DNA of 64,000 bases from Microbotryum silenes-acaulis (taxonomy: Eukaryota; Basidiomycota; Microbotryomycetes; Microbotryales; Microbotryaceae): assembly GCA_003665825.1 (NCBI GenBank), contig QPFY01000004.1, positions 558,001-622,000 on the forward strand. The letters run 5' to 3'. Positions within the stretch are counted from its first letter, which is position 1. The number at the start of each line of letters is the position of its first letter. Below the pieces are notes generated by a model. That model searched no databases, was not told the origin of the DNA, and saw nothing but the letters and a program-made list of their open reading frames with translations. A program made the translations under genes and the position numbers. This document shows positions 11,183 through 22,315 of the stretch, one piece after another.

Positions 11183-12729
11183 TCAAGGCTTTCCCTGCGA
11201 GCCGAGGAATCGTTTGCGACCGATCGCGTTGGGGTCGAAGTAGGGAACCTCACCAACGCAGACGGCTCGGTCGCCCTGTCGGAGCTCATCGTAGTCGAAG
11301 GTAGCGGCTGCAGAGAAGGATGTAAGCGTCAGTGTCCAAGGTGTCCAGGGCAATCAAGGTAAGACAAAAGGCCAGCTCACCATGGTTGGTCGATCGGTTG
11401 TCCCAGATGGCGAGGTCATGTTTCTTCCATCGGTAGCGAACTTGTGCGTCATGACTTTGCGCTTGAAGCATGAAGAGGTATGCGAGTAACGCCTTGGATT
11501 CGTCAAAGGTGAGTTGATCAATCTTGGTTGTGAAGCATTGATTGACGAAGAGGCCGTTCAAGCCCGTGGTCGGGTTAGTGCGGATGACCGGGTGCGAGGC
11601 GCGGAGGTGGTCGCCAACGTTCTCGGGAGCTCCCCGGGGGGCGGTGTGCAGCTTGAAGCCGTGTCGTTGCGATTGGATGCGGAACATGTCGGCCTCGTGC
11701 GTGGCCGTCAGAGTGGAGAGAAACGTCTTTATTGCCGGTGAGAGAGCGTCGTAGTGAGCGTAGGCTGAGCTGAAGAGAGTATCGCCGCCGGTCTCGGGAA
11801 GAGTGTGCTGTTGACAGGTTTTGAAAACAGTATCAGTCAAGGAGTTGCGAGCCAACGAGACGTTAGGCGCATGTCTTGACCCGACTCGACTCACCATCTT
11901 GAGCAGGGAATAGTTGGCTGGTCGTGGTTCAAACCTATAGTGCGAGAAGAGCAAAAAGCAGCGTCAGACGAATTCAGCGTAGAACGAGCGAGGAACTCAC
12001 GTGATGTCAGAGTGCCAGTTGATGGACGAGATAGCGCTGCGCTCATCGACAAATGAAATTTGACGACCGTCCTTGTCGGCCACGTTGCTGATTTTACCGA
12101 TGGGCAGTCCGTTCTCGCCCAATTCCTGTGTGGGATGGATGTGGAGCGAAGCATCCCCTTTACCAGCGGGTTCGCCCAAGAGCAAAGCCAGTTGCCCAAG
12201 ATCGTCCGCGGACAGGTCGTCTTGGTTGGAGAAGAATGCGACGCCGTTGAGCGAAACTGATGGCCGCCGAAGAAATAGGGAGAAAGAAGAGTATCAGTGG
12301 CTTGTTGTAAGCGAGGAGCCTCGATGTCTGATTCCGACGCTAGTTCTGCAGGAGATCTGGGACAAAAGCGCCAACGACCGACGTTTGCGACAGCTCGTAG
12401 CCCGTCGCCGCTGGCCCGACCGAAGGGGAAACTGGGCCGGGGTGGGGGTGAGTGAACTCACTCTCATAGGCAAGGTCGGACAGAATGGCGCGTTGCTTGA
12501 GCTTGTCTGACATGTCAAGCACCTCCCGGAGCCCCAGGTCGTGAAATTTGACGCCGATAGCGGGTGTAAGTCGGGTGCGACGACGCGAGGCGATTGCACC
12601 CGAGGGTTGCAGGGGCTGCCTCAGCAGCGCGGTCTCGCTGGGCGGGGTGACTGCCCCGGAGAGAGGGAGACTGTAGATCCCTTTGGTGCTGCTACTGCCA
12701 GCCTTGGCGCGTGTCTGCGTGAACGACAT
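11183..12729 (-). CDS. Fe(II)/2-oxoglutarate-dependent sulfonate (taurine) dioxygenase, TauD/JLP1 family
   Basis: Five exons on the minus strand: 12462-12729, 12001-12256, 11895-11934, 11381-11807, 11183-11307; total 1116 nt, 371 aa. The family's iron-binding triad is visible: NWHSDITFEP supplies the H-x-D pair, and WDNRSTNH near the end supplies the distal His, followed by the Arg-containing C-terminal strand (GDRAVCVGEVPYFD). Other family hallmarks are ISLNGVAFFSNQDDLS, LHIHPTQELG and HTLPETGGDTLF. These enzymes oxidise sulfonates such as taurine to sulfite plus aldehyde, consuming 2-oxoglutarate and O2, and supply sulfur under limitation. The start ATG at 12729 is the first ATG in frame; the open frame upstream has none. 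No sulfur-pathway neighbours are present, so this is a stand-alone gene. Confidence 0.9.
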
Positions 12730-14522
12730 GGTGCGGTGTTGTGGTGAGATGGAATTTGAGCTTGGAGTGGGGTCGATGTTCAAGTGAGTCTGGGTCGCGT
12801 GCTTTGGCCTCTGAAATGTGCGAGCCAAGGAAGGGAACGATCAACCGCGCGGCGTTGTTTATGTCAATCTCCGAGAGAACAGTCCGGCTCCGGCAGTCTC
12901 CAGCAGTCTAGTCGTCGAGGCTGGCCGCTGGGCAAGACAAACAAAGGATCTTGGGGCAAGCTTTGCGAGTGTTGGTGGTGGATGTCTGTGCGAGGAGGTT
13001 TGCAACGCAAGTTGAATCGTAAGATGTTGGAAAGAAGCCAAGAGTGAACTCGGTTTACGGAAATGATGACAGAAAGGAGCAGGCATTGCGCCATCGCTGA
13101 GTCACACAGGGCGATGCGATGCTTAGAAGAGGCGGCGAACGCTCGTCGCTAGCGCCTGCGCTTTGGTTTGATGTCGTGCTTTCAAAACGCGCGCGATCGC
13201 TGCTGGTGCGCTCAGCCTCAGACATTTCGAGCAGGTCTCAGCGGGGTCTCCGCCTCCGCCTCCGCGATTTCAGCGCCATGCTCAGGCTCCCAGCCCGGTC
13301 CAAATGACGCAGCCTCGATAAGGGGACGAACCCCGATGACCGTCAGTCACGAAAGCCCGAGGGATTCTCCATTTCCAAAAGGCTTCGTCATTGAGGTCGC
13401 TCAAGGAGACAGCTCTTGAATCTCGGCGTCTGATTCGAGGTGGTTCAATACGTTAGAACGCTCGAATCAGAAGGAAGCTAAGAGAAAGCCCGCGCGCGCT
13501 CGCGCTCATGTAGCCTGCAGAGTGTACTCCTCAAGTGTCAACTCAACAACAGCAGCACAGCCTGTGCGATACATGCGCTGAAGTAGGAAAGTGTAGGTGT
13601 AGGTGGCTACATAATGCAGTAGGATTCCAGCGGGAACCTGTAGGAACGATGCCCGCGATGAGTCAAGGCTCAATGTGGTCCAGTCACGTGATGGTCACCG
13701 GAGGGCAAATTTACGCGGCTGCTGATGACACCAGCGAAAATTGTCCCCATGCAGGGCAGGTTCAGATTGAGTAGAGAGAAGTACGGCAAAAATCGCAAAT
13801 CGAATGCTAACGACTCAAAACGCGATTTGAAAAAGATTCGGCACGCATGGACGGGGACGACTAGGCCCGATCCGGCAGATCAAATTGAACGCGTCGCGCC
13901 GCGCGAGAGAAATGTAGCCGTTGCGTCGGCGGGAAGCCAACCGGCGCACCGGGCGCCGGCCTGGACTTGTATCAACCAGGCTAGGGTGACAGTACTAAGT
14001 GCCGGTTCGAATCGAAATGGACGTTGATCGAAGGACACCAAAAGGCCCTGAAGCCTGGAAGGTTCGGCCCAGCCTTTTGATCCTTGCTAACTCGTTTCCT
14101 TTCGCTCGCTATTCTTACACTGGCGACTTCGTCCTTGACTTCCATCCCTTCTCCGGCACCGGCCAGTAACTCGACGTCAGGCACGTCTCGAGATCCGCTA
14201 TACCTAGTTCAGCAACTGCCAAGTCGGTCCTTCCGCTGCTCTTGACTTTCTCTTCTCACGCTCGCTTCATCCCGTAAGATATGCGACGTTGTAACGCCCC
14301 CGCGTGATTCGTTGCTGACAATGATGTTCGGCCGAGCTGCGCAGACCATCATCTTTCGATCGTTTATCTCACTCTCTTTCCTCTCTCTCTAACCACTGCC
14401 GTGCTCTCAATCGTATAATATTACTGGTGAGCCTGAACGAGCGCTCGGGCGCGGGCGCTCTCCGACCGGGGCATCGCAGCTAACGCCCTCACGGCCCCCC
14501 TGTCAGACGAACGCCACTCGAC
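12730..14522. other. Long intergenic region between divergent promoters, no gene seen
   Basis: About 1.8 kb between the dioxygenase (-) and the CAP gene (+). Short ORFs only. A CG-rich alternating patch occurs at 13480-13510. The last 200 bases (14330-14520) contain pyrimidine-rich leader-like sequence before the CAP start. Confidence 0.55.
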
Positions 14523-16158
14523 ATGCTCACAACGACTTTGACTCTCTTCGTTCTCGCAACGTCCGCCATCAGCGTCACGGCTTCGACATCAGGTGTTTCG
14601 GATGTCCTTTTCCGCGTTGGTGGAGCTCAACATCACGATCCCGAGCTCCTCGTCGCTCGCGGTAGGAAGCCCAAGCGCTCGGCCCTCGATCGGTTCGGGG
14701 CCTCTCGTAAGCCGGACAATGTGTTGATCCATTTGATCCGAGGGATCTCCAAGTGTGCTCATCACCACCTTTTTGAACTCTCTCGGTCGGGTTTTTCTTT
14801 TTGACAGTGACAGCCACCGGGAGTTCTGGCTTCACCCAATGCGGCCAAGCCGACCTCGTTTTCAAAGGCTCGGGCAACGCCCGACCCCTCTCGCTCGTAT
14901 TGATCGACCCTGGAAAAGCATCGGCCGCGTTCAAAGCCGGTCTTTCGACGTTCAAAAAGGCCCAGGCGCTGTCGCCCTATGCCATCTATAGCGTTAGTGC
15001 TCGGGACGGTCAGGCGTTCCGTTTTACGCTCCCCGTACCCTCTCGTTATGGATTCGACGCGTATGCCTACTTCAACAACGGTACGGGCAAGTACTTGGGC
15101 GCCGGCACTCGTCGCGTCGGAGTCCCTACTTCGAACGCAGCCAAGTGTATCGTTTCTTGCCGCAAGGACCACTACTCGTTCGGTACGTCATGTTCCCGAC
15201 TAGGGTCATCATCTCGGCCGCGCGCCACCTTTGCTGATTTGTTTTATTCGCCAATCGTCATCGGGCGTGACCAGCCAACGAATGCAAGAGATGCTCGTCA
15301 TCGTTCGGATCCAACACGTTGACATGCGACGCCTCGGGCGCCAAGACCTGCTCGAAAAACTCTGTTGTCAAGAATGGCAAATGCCCCTCCGCCACCGAGA
15401 CGAGGCCCACGACCGCTGCCAAGACGACCACGCGAAAGACGACTCTTGCAGCGACGCCTACTGGTAGCACTCGATCCTCGACTTCGGTCAAGACCCTCTC
15501 GTTGAATGAGCACAACAAGTTCCGCGCCGCGCACGGTGCAAACCCGCTCGTTTGGGACGACACCCTCGCCAAGTACGCTCAAGACTACGCCAACAAGTGC
15601 GTGTTCAAGCACAGTGGTGGACCTTATGTAAGCCTGCCATCTCTTAACATTTTACTCTTACCAAAACATGTCAATATTGAGCTCCCGAATCTCACGATCT
15701 CAGGGCGAGAACCTCGCCGCCGTAGCTGGTGATGCTAGCGCCACCGTTCTCAGCGGAATCAAGTTGTGGGAGAACGAGGAGAGCCAATTCAACTGCACCA
15801 ACCCCGTTTACAGTCATTACACGCAGATGGTTTGGAGGTCGACGACCAAGATCGGTTGTGCCGAAGCCAACTGTCTCCCGGGTTCAATCTTCAGTAAATC
15901 TTCTTGTTGGGATGACTTCAGCAGTTTTTTCCTGGTGCGCGGTTTAGTTGACCACCCCGCCGGCTCCTGTTCACTCACAGGTCCGAGTCTCAACAGCCAG
16001 AAGTACTGGATCTGCGAGTACTCTGACACCGTCGGCAACTTTGGCGATGCTGCTGTAAGTCGCCATTGACTTTGGTGATGCTGCCGTAAGTCGCCATCGC
16101 TAATAATTTTCCGCCGCGCAATCACCAGAATTACTGCAAGAACGTCAATGGAAAATAA
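14523..16158 (+). CDS. Secreted CAP (SCP/PR-1) domain protein with extra N-terminal domain
   Basis: Six exons: 14523-14706, 14808-15182, 15275-15627, 15704-15893, 15981-16054, 16129-16158; total 1206 nt, 401 aa. A signal peptide (MLTTTLTLFVLATSAISVTAS) leads a region of about 130 residues that I do not recognise (two Cys, Gly/Ala-rich). A Cys-rich stretch follows (CKRCSSSFGSNTLTC), then a Thr-rich linker and a C-terminal CAP domain. CAP signatures are LNEHNKFRAAHGANPLVWDD, CVFKHSGGPY-GENLA, NPVYSHYTQMVWRSTTKIGC and the terminal WICEYSDTVGN. The cavity residues (His of KHSGG, Glu of GENLA, Glu of NEE, His of SHYTQ) are present. Fungal CAP proteins (Pry family) bind and export sterols or lipids; that role here is by family. 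The last intron holds a 31-bp tandem copy of its own donor region. Confidence 0.88.
16038..16097 (+). repeat. Imperfect 31-bp tandem duplication spanning a splice donor
   Basis: Copies at 16038-16066 and 16069-16097 both contain ACTTTGG.GATGCTGC followed by GTAAGTCGCCAT. The first copy is the end of CAP exon 5 plus its donor. The second lies in the intron and carries an equally good donor, but using it would put TGA in frame at once. Confidence 0.85.
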
Positions 16159-16402
16159 ACCTGCTTGCACTTGTCCAGACCCCACTCTCGCCTTTTCTGC
16201 ACATATGTCTACAACGCATGAACTTCAAATCATCCTGGCGATGGTAAATTCGTCGACACGAGAGACCGGTCCGACGTCTGAGAAGCGAGAAGTCAAAGTG
16301 AGAAAAGTGTGGACCGATTTCATTACAACGCGATATCACGAGCCGAGGGAGAGAACACAAATACGAGCGAACACGGCCGGTCTTCCCTTCTCATTCCCTC
16401 CT

Positions 16403-19400
16403 TCAAGCAAGTGTGACGGCGGCAGCACCGAGGACGACGGTACCACGCTCCTTGCACTTGGTCTGGAAGATGACCTTGTCATTTTCCTTCCACATCTCGG
16501 TGACGACGGTCTCGCCCGGGTAAACGGACCCAACGAAGCGCACCTTGATGTCCTTAAACTCGCCGAACTTCTTGTAGATGTGCTTGCCCGAGATACCGAA
16601 AAAGCACAACCCGTGGAGGATGGGTTGGTCAAAGCCACCGACCTTGGCGAAGTCGGGGTCAATGTGCAACGGGTTGTAGTCGCCCGAGAGACGGTACAAA
16701 GCGGCTTGGATCGGCAACGTCTTCTCCTCCTCGACGTAGTCGGGCTTGCGCGAAGGAGGCTTGTTCGCCGCGGTGGCGGCACCACGATCCTTGCCCGTCT
16801 TCTTGCCACCGAACCCGCCGGCGCCTCGGATGAAGACGGTCGATTGGTTCTCAAAGATGACGTTGCCCTCCGAGTCCTTGGTCGTCGTGATCGAGGTGAC
16901 GGCTGCGGCCTTGCCCTTGTCGAGTACCTCGGACAAGCGGGCCTCGGAAGTGAGCGTGCCCGAAGTTGGGATCTTGCCCTTGATCTGCAAGTATTGCTCG
17001 CCGTGCAAGAGCATCATGGGCGAGAAGTTGGGCAGCCAATCCATGGGCAAGCCGGAGGAGGTGGCGAACTGAGGGATGACACCGAACGTCGGGATCGGAC
17101 GGAAGTCACTGTCGCCTTCGAAGGTGAACTCGACCTCCTTCTCCGTCGCACCGATACCGAGGTTGTATAGAGCCACATCGCGCTCGGTGAAGGTGTACTC
17201 GCCCGTCTCCTTGGCCGACTCCTTCGCTTTCTTGACAATCTCCGGGTCCTCGGGGTCCGAGTAGTCGTCATCGCCACTCTCGTCAGAGGACGACTCGGAC
17301 TCGTTCGAGAAGTTGTCAATAATTGACTCGAGCGATTCGGCAGTCGAGTTGGGGTTCGTGGCCTTGTTGTCGAACTTGTTGACAACGTCCCACTTGGCCT
17401 TGAGCTTCTCGACTGTGACCTTGGTGTTGATGGGGAACGCGTAACCGTACGATCGTTGCCATCTGTAAGCGGCGCACCACCCACCCGAGACTTCGTAGAG
17501 ACCGAGTGTCGACTCATTAGCCTCCGAGGTGAGGTAGCCGACGACTGGGGCAATGAAGGCGGGCGAGAAGACCTGGACCATCTCCTCGGGCCAGATCGTG
17601 CGGGTCATGTTGGTACCGGCGTTGGGGACGAGCGTGTTGGCGATGATCCCATACTTCTTGCCTTCGATAGCGAGCGTCTTGGTGAGGCCCAAAATCGCCG
17701 ACTTGGCGGTCGAGTAGTTGGCTTGACCAAAGTTGCCGTGGACACCGACCGAGGACGACGTGTTGACGATACGGCCGTACTTTTGCTTGCGAAAGATGGG
17801 CCATGCGGCCTTGCAGACCGAGTAGGTACCTCGCACGTGAACCTTGTAGACGAGGTCCCACTCCTCGTCAATGAGAGCGGCGAAGGACTTGTCGCGCAAG
17901 ATACCAGCGTTGCAGACAACGACTGCGGGGTGGGAGAGCTCTGTTCAGTATCACGAAGACGGTTTCCCTCTGAACGGACCACGCCAACTCACCATGGAGA
18001 GATCCGAACTTCTCAACCGCGGCATTGACGAGCTTCTCGCCTTCCTCAGCCGAGCACACAACGGCAAGAGCCTTGCCCCCGAGCTTCTCGCACTCTTTGA
18101 CGACGCTATCAGCGGCGTCTTTGTTCATGTCGTTCACGACGACGCTGCCACCCAGTTTGGCGTACATCAACGCATAGGCTCGACCGAGACCGGCACCGGC
18201 ACCGGTGACCAAGATGGTCTTGCCGTCGAAGCGCACCTCGCCGTCGGTCTCGTTCTTCTTGATGCTCTTGGCCTCCTCGAGGTATTCGAGGTAGTTGGCA
18301 TCGGTGATGTTCTCGGGGAAGGTGGAGCCAGAGGAGAAGTCGTTGATCTGCTCCCACTTGGCCTTGACGGCCGCGGGGGTGAAGGTGTCGTCGGTCTTGA
18401 AGACAACACCCTTGGATCGCTCCCAGCGCACTCGACCGTACCATCCGGCACCGGCCTCGAACAGCTTGCCGTTGTCCTCGGTCTGGTCGTGGCAGAGGTA
18501 AGCGACGAGGGGTACGATCATCTCGGGCGAGAGGTTGGCGAGCATCTCGGGGGGCATCACGGTCTCAGTCATTTGCGAAGCCGCGACGGGGGCGATGGCG
18601 TTGGCGTGGATGTTGTACTGGCGTGAACGACAGTGAGAGTTGTCAGCACCCGCCTCGCAGCCCTTATTCGGCACGCTTTTCTCTTTGGCTCACCTTGGCA
18701 CCTTCTCGGGCCAGCGTCTTGGCAAAGGCCACGAGAGCAAGCTTGGCCGACGAGTAGTTGGCCTGGCCAAAGTTGCCGTAGATACCGGCAGCCGAGGCGG
18801 TCTGCGGTCAGGAGCCAAAGTTGCCCCTACGTCAGCTAAGCTCGAGACTGGAGACTGATCCAGATGACTTGCCATGATAATGCGACCATATTTTTGCTTT
18901 CGCATCAGGGGCCATGCGGCCTTGGTGCAGGCGTAAGCGCCTCGGACATGAACATCGTGGATGATGTCCCACTCCTTGTCGGTCATGGAAGCGAACGACT
19001 TGTCACGAAGAATCCCCGCGCTGTAGGACGAGAACGTGGTACTCAAATCAGCCCCATAAGGTGCGGATGACAACAGAGCCTGCTCGAAGAGATGAAAAAC
19101 TCAACTTGTTGATGAGGATATCGACTCGACCCCACTTGTCAACGGCCTGCTTGACGATCGCGTTGCCCTCAGTCGCCGAGTTGTAGTTGGCGATCGCTTG
19201 GCCCTTGCCGGCATCGTTGATCTCTTTGACGGCCTTGTCGGCGTTCTCCCTCGAGAGATCGTTGACGAGGATGTTGGCACCGCGCGAAGCGAAGAAGACC
19301 GAGTCTGCGCAAGAGGAAGGCGGGTGGGAAGGAAGGAGTCGTCAGAACCTTTCGGCGGCGCGAGAAGGATCGCCGACCGCTTACAAGCTTTGCCGAGTCC

Positions 19401-20086
19401 ACCACCGGCACCGGTGACGATCACGACCTTGTCCTTGTATTGTAGCTGTTGGCCGACTCACCGTTCGAAACAGATACATTGGATGTCGCAAAGGCATGAA
19501 AAGGGTAAGGATCGTACAGGAAGTCAGTGAATCGAGTTTGAATAGGTAGCCGGCTAAGCGAGGGGCACGGGCGGCGTGAAATGCAATGTCGATGTGCAAC
19601 ATGGTCCACCTTGATCCGAGGTTAAAATTTGGCAACAGTACTATTCCTCCCACGAGCGTTGAAGCTCAGCCTCGGGATAGGCTCGAGTGCGAGACCCGGC
19701 GTGGCAGCTCGAGCGAGCTCGGGTTCAAGGTGACCGGTTTCACGCCGCATCGACAGAGCGCAACGTCACGGCGGCCCCGTGCACCACCACCCACGGAGAG
19801 GCCACGGGGCAGACCCCACATCGAGCACAGCCAGCAGTCGTCCCTGATGTCCACCGTGACACTCCAGTTTCGCCTTAGGAAGACGGTGGGAGTCCACCCG
19901 AGCGACGACCCGACGGGCAAGCCGGTCAATCCGCCAAGGTCGTCCTCGGGGAAGCGGGGTAATGCCCGCCGACTCGTGGCAGCGCTGGGCCGCAGGAGCA
20001 CTGGCTAGCACCGCTAGCACGAGCAGGATAGTCCGGGAGGAATATCGCCGACACAAAAAACGGGGAGTGGTACTGACCTCTGACAT
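16403..20086 (-). CDS. FOX2: Peroxisomal multifunctional beta-oxidation enzyme type 2 (hydratase / 3-hydroxyacyl dehydrogenase)
   Basis: Seven exons on the minus strand: 20078-20086, 19385-19445, 19106-19304, 18873-19020, 18694-18801, 17993-18617, 16403-17940; total 2688 nt, 895 aa, the usual Fox2 length. Two short-chain dehydrogenase domains come first. Domain 1 has [12 protein letters not shown] and the active-site NYSSAK; domain 2 (about residues 305-555) has [12 protein letters not shown] and NYSTAK. A C-terminal hot-dog (MaoC, 2-enoyl-CoA hydratase 2) domain follows, with the catalytic [12 protein letters not shown] motif. Fungal Fox2 performs the hydration and (3R)-dehydrogenation steps of peroxisomal fatty-acid oxidation. 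Exon 1 codes only MSE and is separated by a 632-nt intron. The intron after GRIIM (from 18872) starts GCAAGT, a GC-AG intron. The protein ends ...AAVTLA, without an obvious SKL-type peroxisomal signal. The short first exon is supported by frame and the typical MSEL start, but is less certain than the rest. Confidence 0.9.
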
Positions 20087-20779
20087 GTTATGTAGGAGGG
20101 TATTAGCAGAGAGAGGTGGAGGAGAGGGAGAGTGAGGGCAAACGGTGAGCCGCGCGCCACGGGTGCAGACATAGCCGAAGGCGTGCCGAAGGGATTCAGG
20201 TAGATTCAGGTCGTTTTTGGTCTATCCAGTCTCAGGTCCCAGGTCTATCCAAGTTTGGCAGACCAGCCGTAAGCCCCGATGTGGACATTGAGAGGCACGC
20301 TCAGTACCGGCTACTACCAAAGACGATCTGAGTTCTGGTACAACGACATCAACACTACTGCAGAATTTTGACAGACCAATACACAGAATCTGTCGGAATC
20401 ATGGCGGCGGACTGCTAGGAAACAACACATATTTGAGAGATCGCCGGTCGCCGAGCTCGATGCTGCACACCCCAGGAAGGCTCATATGCTCCGGCCACAA
20501 TGCTGGCCACAATGCTAGCCACAATGCTAGCCAAATACGGTGCAACGCCTCGCACCCGACACGATCGAACCCCAGCTCAGAGAACTGAAGCTTCAGTCTA
20601 GGGCCAAAGAGCCGGACTCCTGCTTCAGATTTGATTCCTGACTTTTCGACGTCGGGCTCGGGCTTCATCGCCGAGTTTCATCCTGCCGATTCTGGGCTTG
20701 ATTAGTAAGGGGATCGGCGCACGTAGCTTTGCCAACGATTCCTATTCAAGCCTGATTCCATAGATAAGAACGACAAGTG
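20087..20779. other. Region upstream of FOX2 with a short tandem repeat
   Basis: No convincing gene. Around 20498-20535 a 13-bp unit (GCCACAATGCTAG and variants) is repeated about three times. Confidence 0.5.
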
Positions 20780-21301
20780 TCAGCAAGCTGTGCATCTCAA
20801 ATAATCAACGTAGGCCTGTCCTAAGCGAATTATCTGGCCGAACACCCTGGGGTTACTCACAGGGGTCCCTTCCCACTCATTCTCCTCAAACGCGTTCCTC
20901 CCCCTCCTCGACCCATTCCGAGCGCGTTGCTGCGACTTGAGATCAGCGTCGTTCATACCGCCCCTCGCACCGGCCCTTCGTAAGGCCTCGTGGCGTCGTT
21001 TGAGCTCGCGTCGGCTACGGAGGATTTTGGTGATCTTGAAAAAGAGAAGGATCGAGGCGATGAGGAGGACGATGAAGGAGGCGACGGTCGAGGCGGCGAT
21101 GATAGTTGAGAAGGAGAATCGGTTCTTTCCACTGTGGTCAGATCAAGATGTGCACACGCACAAATCATGTGAGCGAGTTCAAGCAACGGGCTGAGCAGCC
21201 CCAGACGAAGGCGTCTACGAGGGCACCTATTCGCACATGTTGGTCTGGGACGACGTAGCCGCCGACGCCGTGGTAGTTGCAGTAGTATTTCGTACAGACA
21301 T
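20780..21301 (-). CDS. Small single-pass membrane protein of unknown function (tentative model)
   Basis: Tentative exons 21237-21301 and 20780-21131 (GTGCGA donor, ACCACAG acceptor), 138 aa. The second exon codes a clear hydrophobic helix (FSTIIAASTVASFIVLLIA and on to LLFFKI) followed by a strongly basic cytoplasmic stretch (KILRSRRELKRRHEALRR). The first exon would supply a short Ser/Thr-rich extracellular segment. The helix frame is well supported; the splice choice and start are not. A strong GTGAGT donor at 20860 suggests the 3' end may instead be spliced to a tiny last exon. I do not recognise the family. Confidence 0.45.
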
Positions 21302-21740
21302 GGTTGCGAATGTCTGTAGACGACGGCTCAGACCGTGAAATCCAACGTCCTAAAGAGCTTGAAGCTCGCTTCTGTACCGGATCGGATACCGGCTCGTCAA
21401 GAGCGCCTGCAGTGCAGTAGTTTGATAGAATCCACTCGAATCGCTGTTTCCGCGGTGGCCAAGTACGCGATTCGATCGCCTCGGACCCGATGCGCGACTT
21501 GCTCCGCGCCAAAGATGTGCTAGGATGGGCTAGACGAGCTTAGACGTGAGCACGTAAGCAGCAGCTGTCTGCACGTCTGCAGCCGTGAGCCAACCAGCCG
21601 AGATAGGCCGAGACCAGCCGCGGAGGGGAAGCGCCCTGAAGCACCGCTGCTCTCCGCCTCTCCGCTGCTCTCTGTGTCCCGCCCGTCACCGCGTCACCCG
21701 TTGCGAACACTCGATCGCCGAACTACCCCCAGCCACAATC
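21302..21740. other. Divergent promoter region
   Basis: Lies between the small membrane protein (-) and the Cox7c-like gene (+). No gene seen; 21580-21730 is C-rich leader-like sequence. Confidence 0.5.
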
Positions 21741-22315
21741 ATGTTGTCCGCCGCTGCCCGACCTGCTCTCCGTGCGATGCGAACCCCTCTCGCCAGTGTC
21801 CAACGCCAACAGATGCGTTCGCTGCACGTCGACAACGTCGTGGGCAATGTGAGTACACCCAAACGCCCTCCCGCCGCCTGCCAGTTGTGCTGTCACTCTT
21901 TCACACCTTGAGAGGGTATAGCTTGGCCTTCCTAGCTTTGTGCATTCACTGACACTGTGTTTTGTATACTCTGCAACAGAACACCCCCTTCAGTAGGTCA
22001 TCAACACCACAACCCCAGGGGCTGTAGCGGAGCAGATCGGCTGGCCCCATCTCGACCCCTCTTCAATCCAACAATCTGCTCATCATACAACCATTCGTTC
22101 CATACCACAGGCTACAAGTCCGGTTCCGGTTTGGCCATCAAGATGATCGCCTTCTGCGGCCTCGGGTTCGCTACCCCCTTCCTCGCCGCGTCTTACCAAA
22201 TGTAAGCATCGAGCCTCTCTCTCTAACACTTACATCTAGCTTCGTTCGATGGCTTATCATTCGTAATCTGTTGATTGGTCCGCCAACTTTTCACAGCCAC
22301 AAGGCCTCGGCTTAG
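21741..22315 (+). CDS. COX8: Cytochrome c oxidase subunit VIIc (yeast Cox8 homologue)
   Basis: Four exons: 21741-21848, 21980-21992, 22111-22201, 22297-22315; total 231 nt, 76 aa. The first exon codes an Arg-rich amphipathic presequence (MLSAAARPALRAMRTPLASV) typical of mitochondrial import. The mature part contains NTPFSYKSGSGLAIKM, followed by a single membrane helix (IAFCGLGFATPFLAASYQ) and a short basic tail, the pattern of subunit VIIc. It is a small structural subunit of complex IV in the inner mitochondrial membrane. Exon 2 is a 13-nt microexon coding NTPF plus one base; omitting it breaks the frame and removes the conserved NTPF motif. Confidence 0.9.

Noticed and set aside
13985..14010. 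GGTTCGAATC, resembling a tRNA T-loop
   Set aside because: The flanking five bases on each side do not pair and no acceptor or anticodon arm can be drawn.
16385..16403. Stop-codon readthrough to add a peroxisomal signal to FOX2
   Set aside because: The TGA is followed by AGG, not the CTA readthrough context, and another in-frame stop follows after a few codons without a PTS1.
19666..20086. Open frames inside the long FOX2 intron (minus strand, starting MSEVSTTP)
   Set aside because: They are the intron read through from the first coding exon, without similarity to the SDR domain.
20498..20535. Protein repeat in a minus-strand ORF (WLALWLALWPALW)
   Set aside because: It is the translation of a short 13-bp DNA tandem repeat in a region without gene structure.
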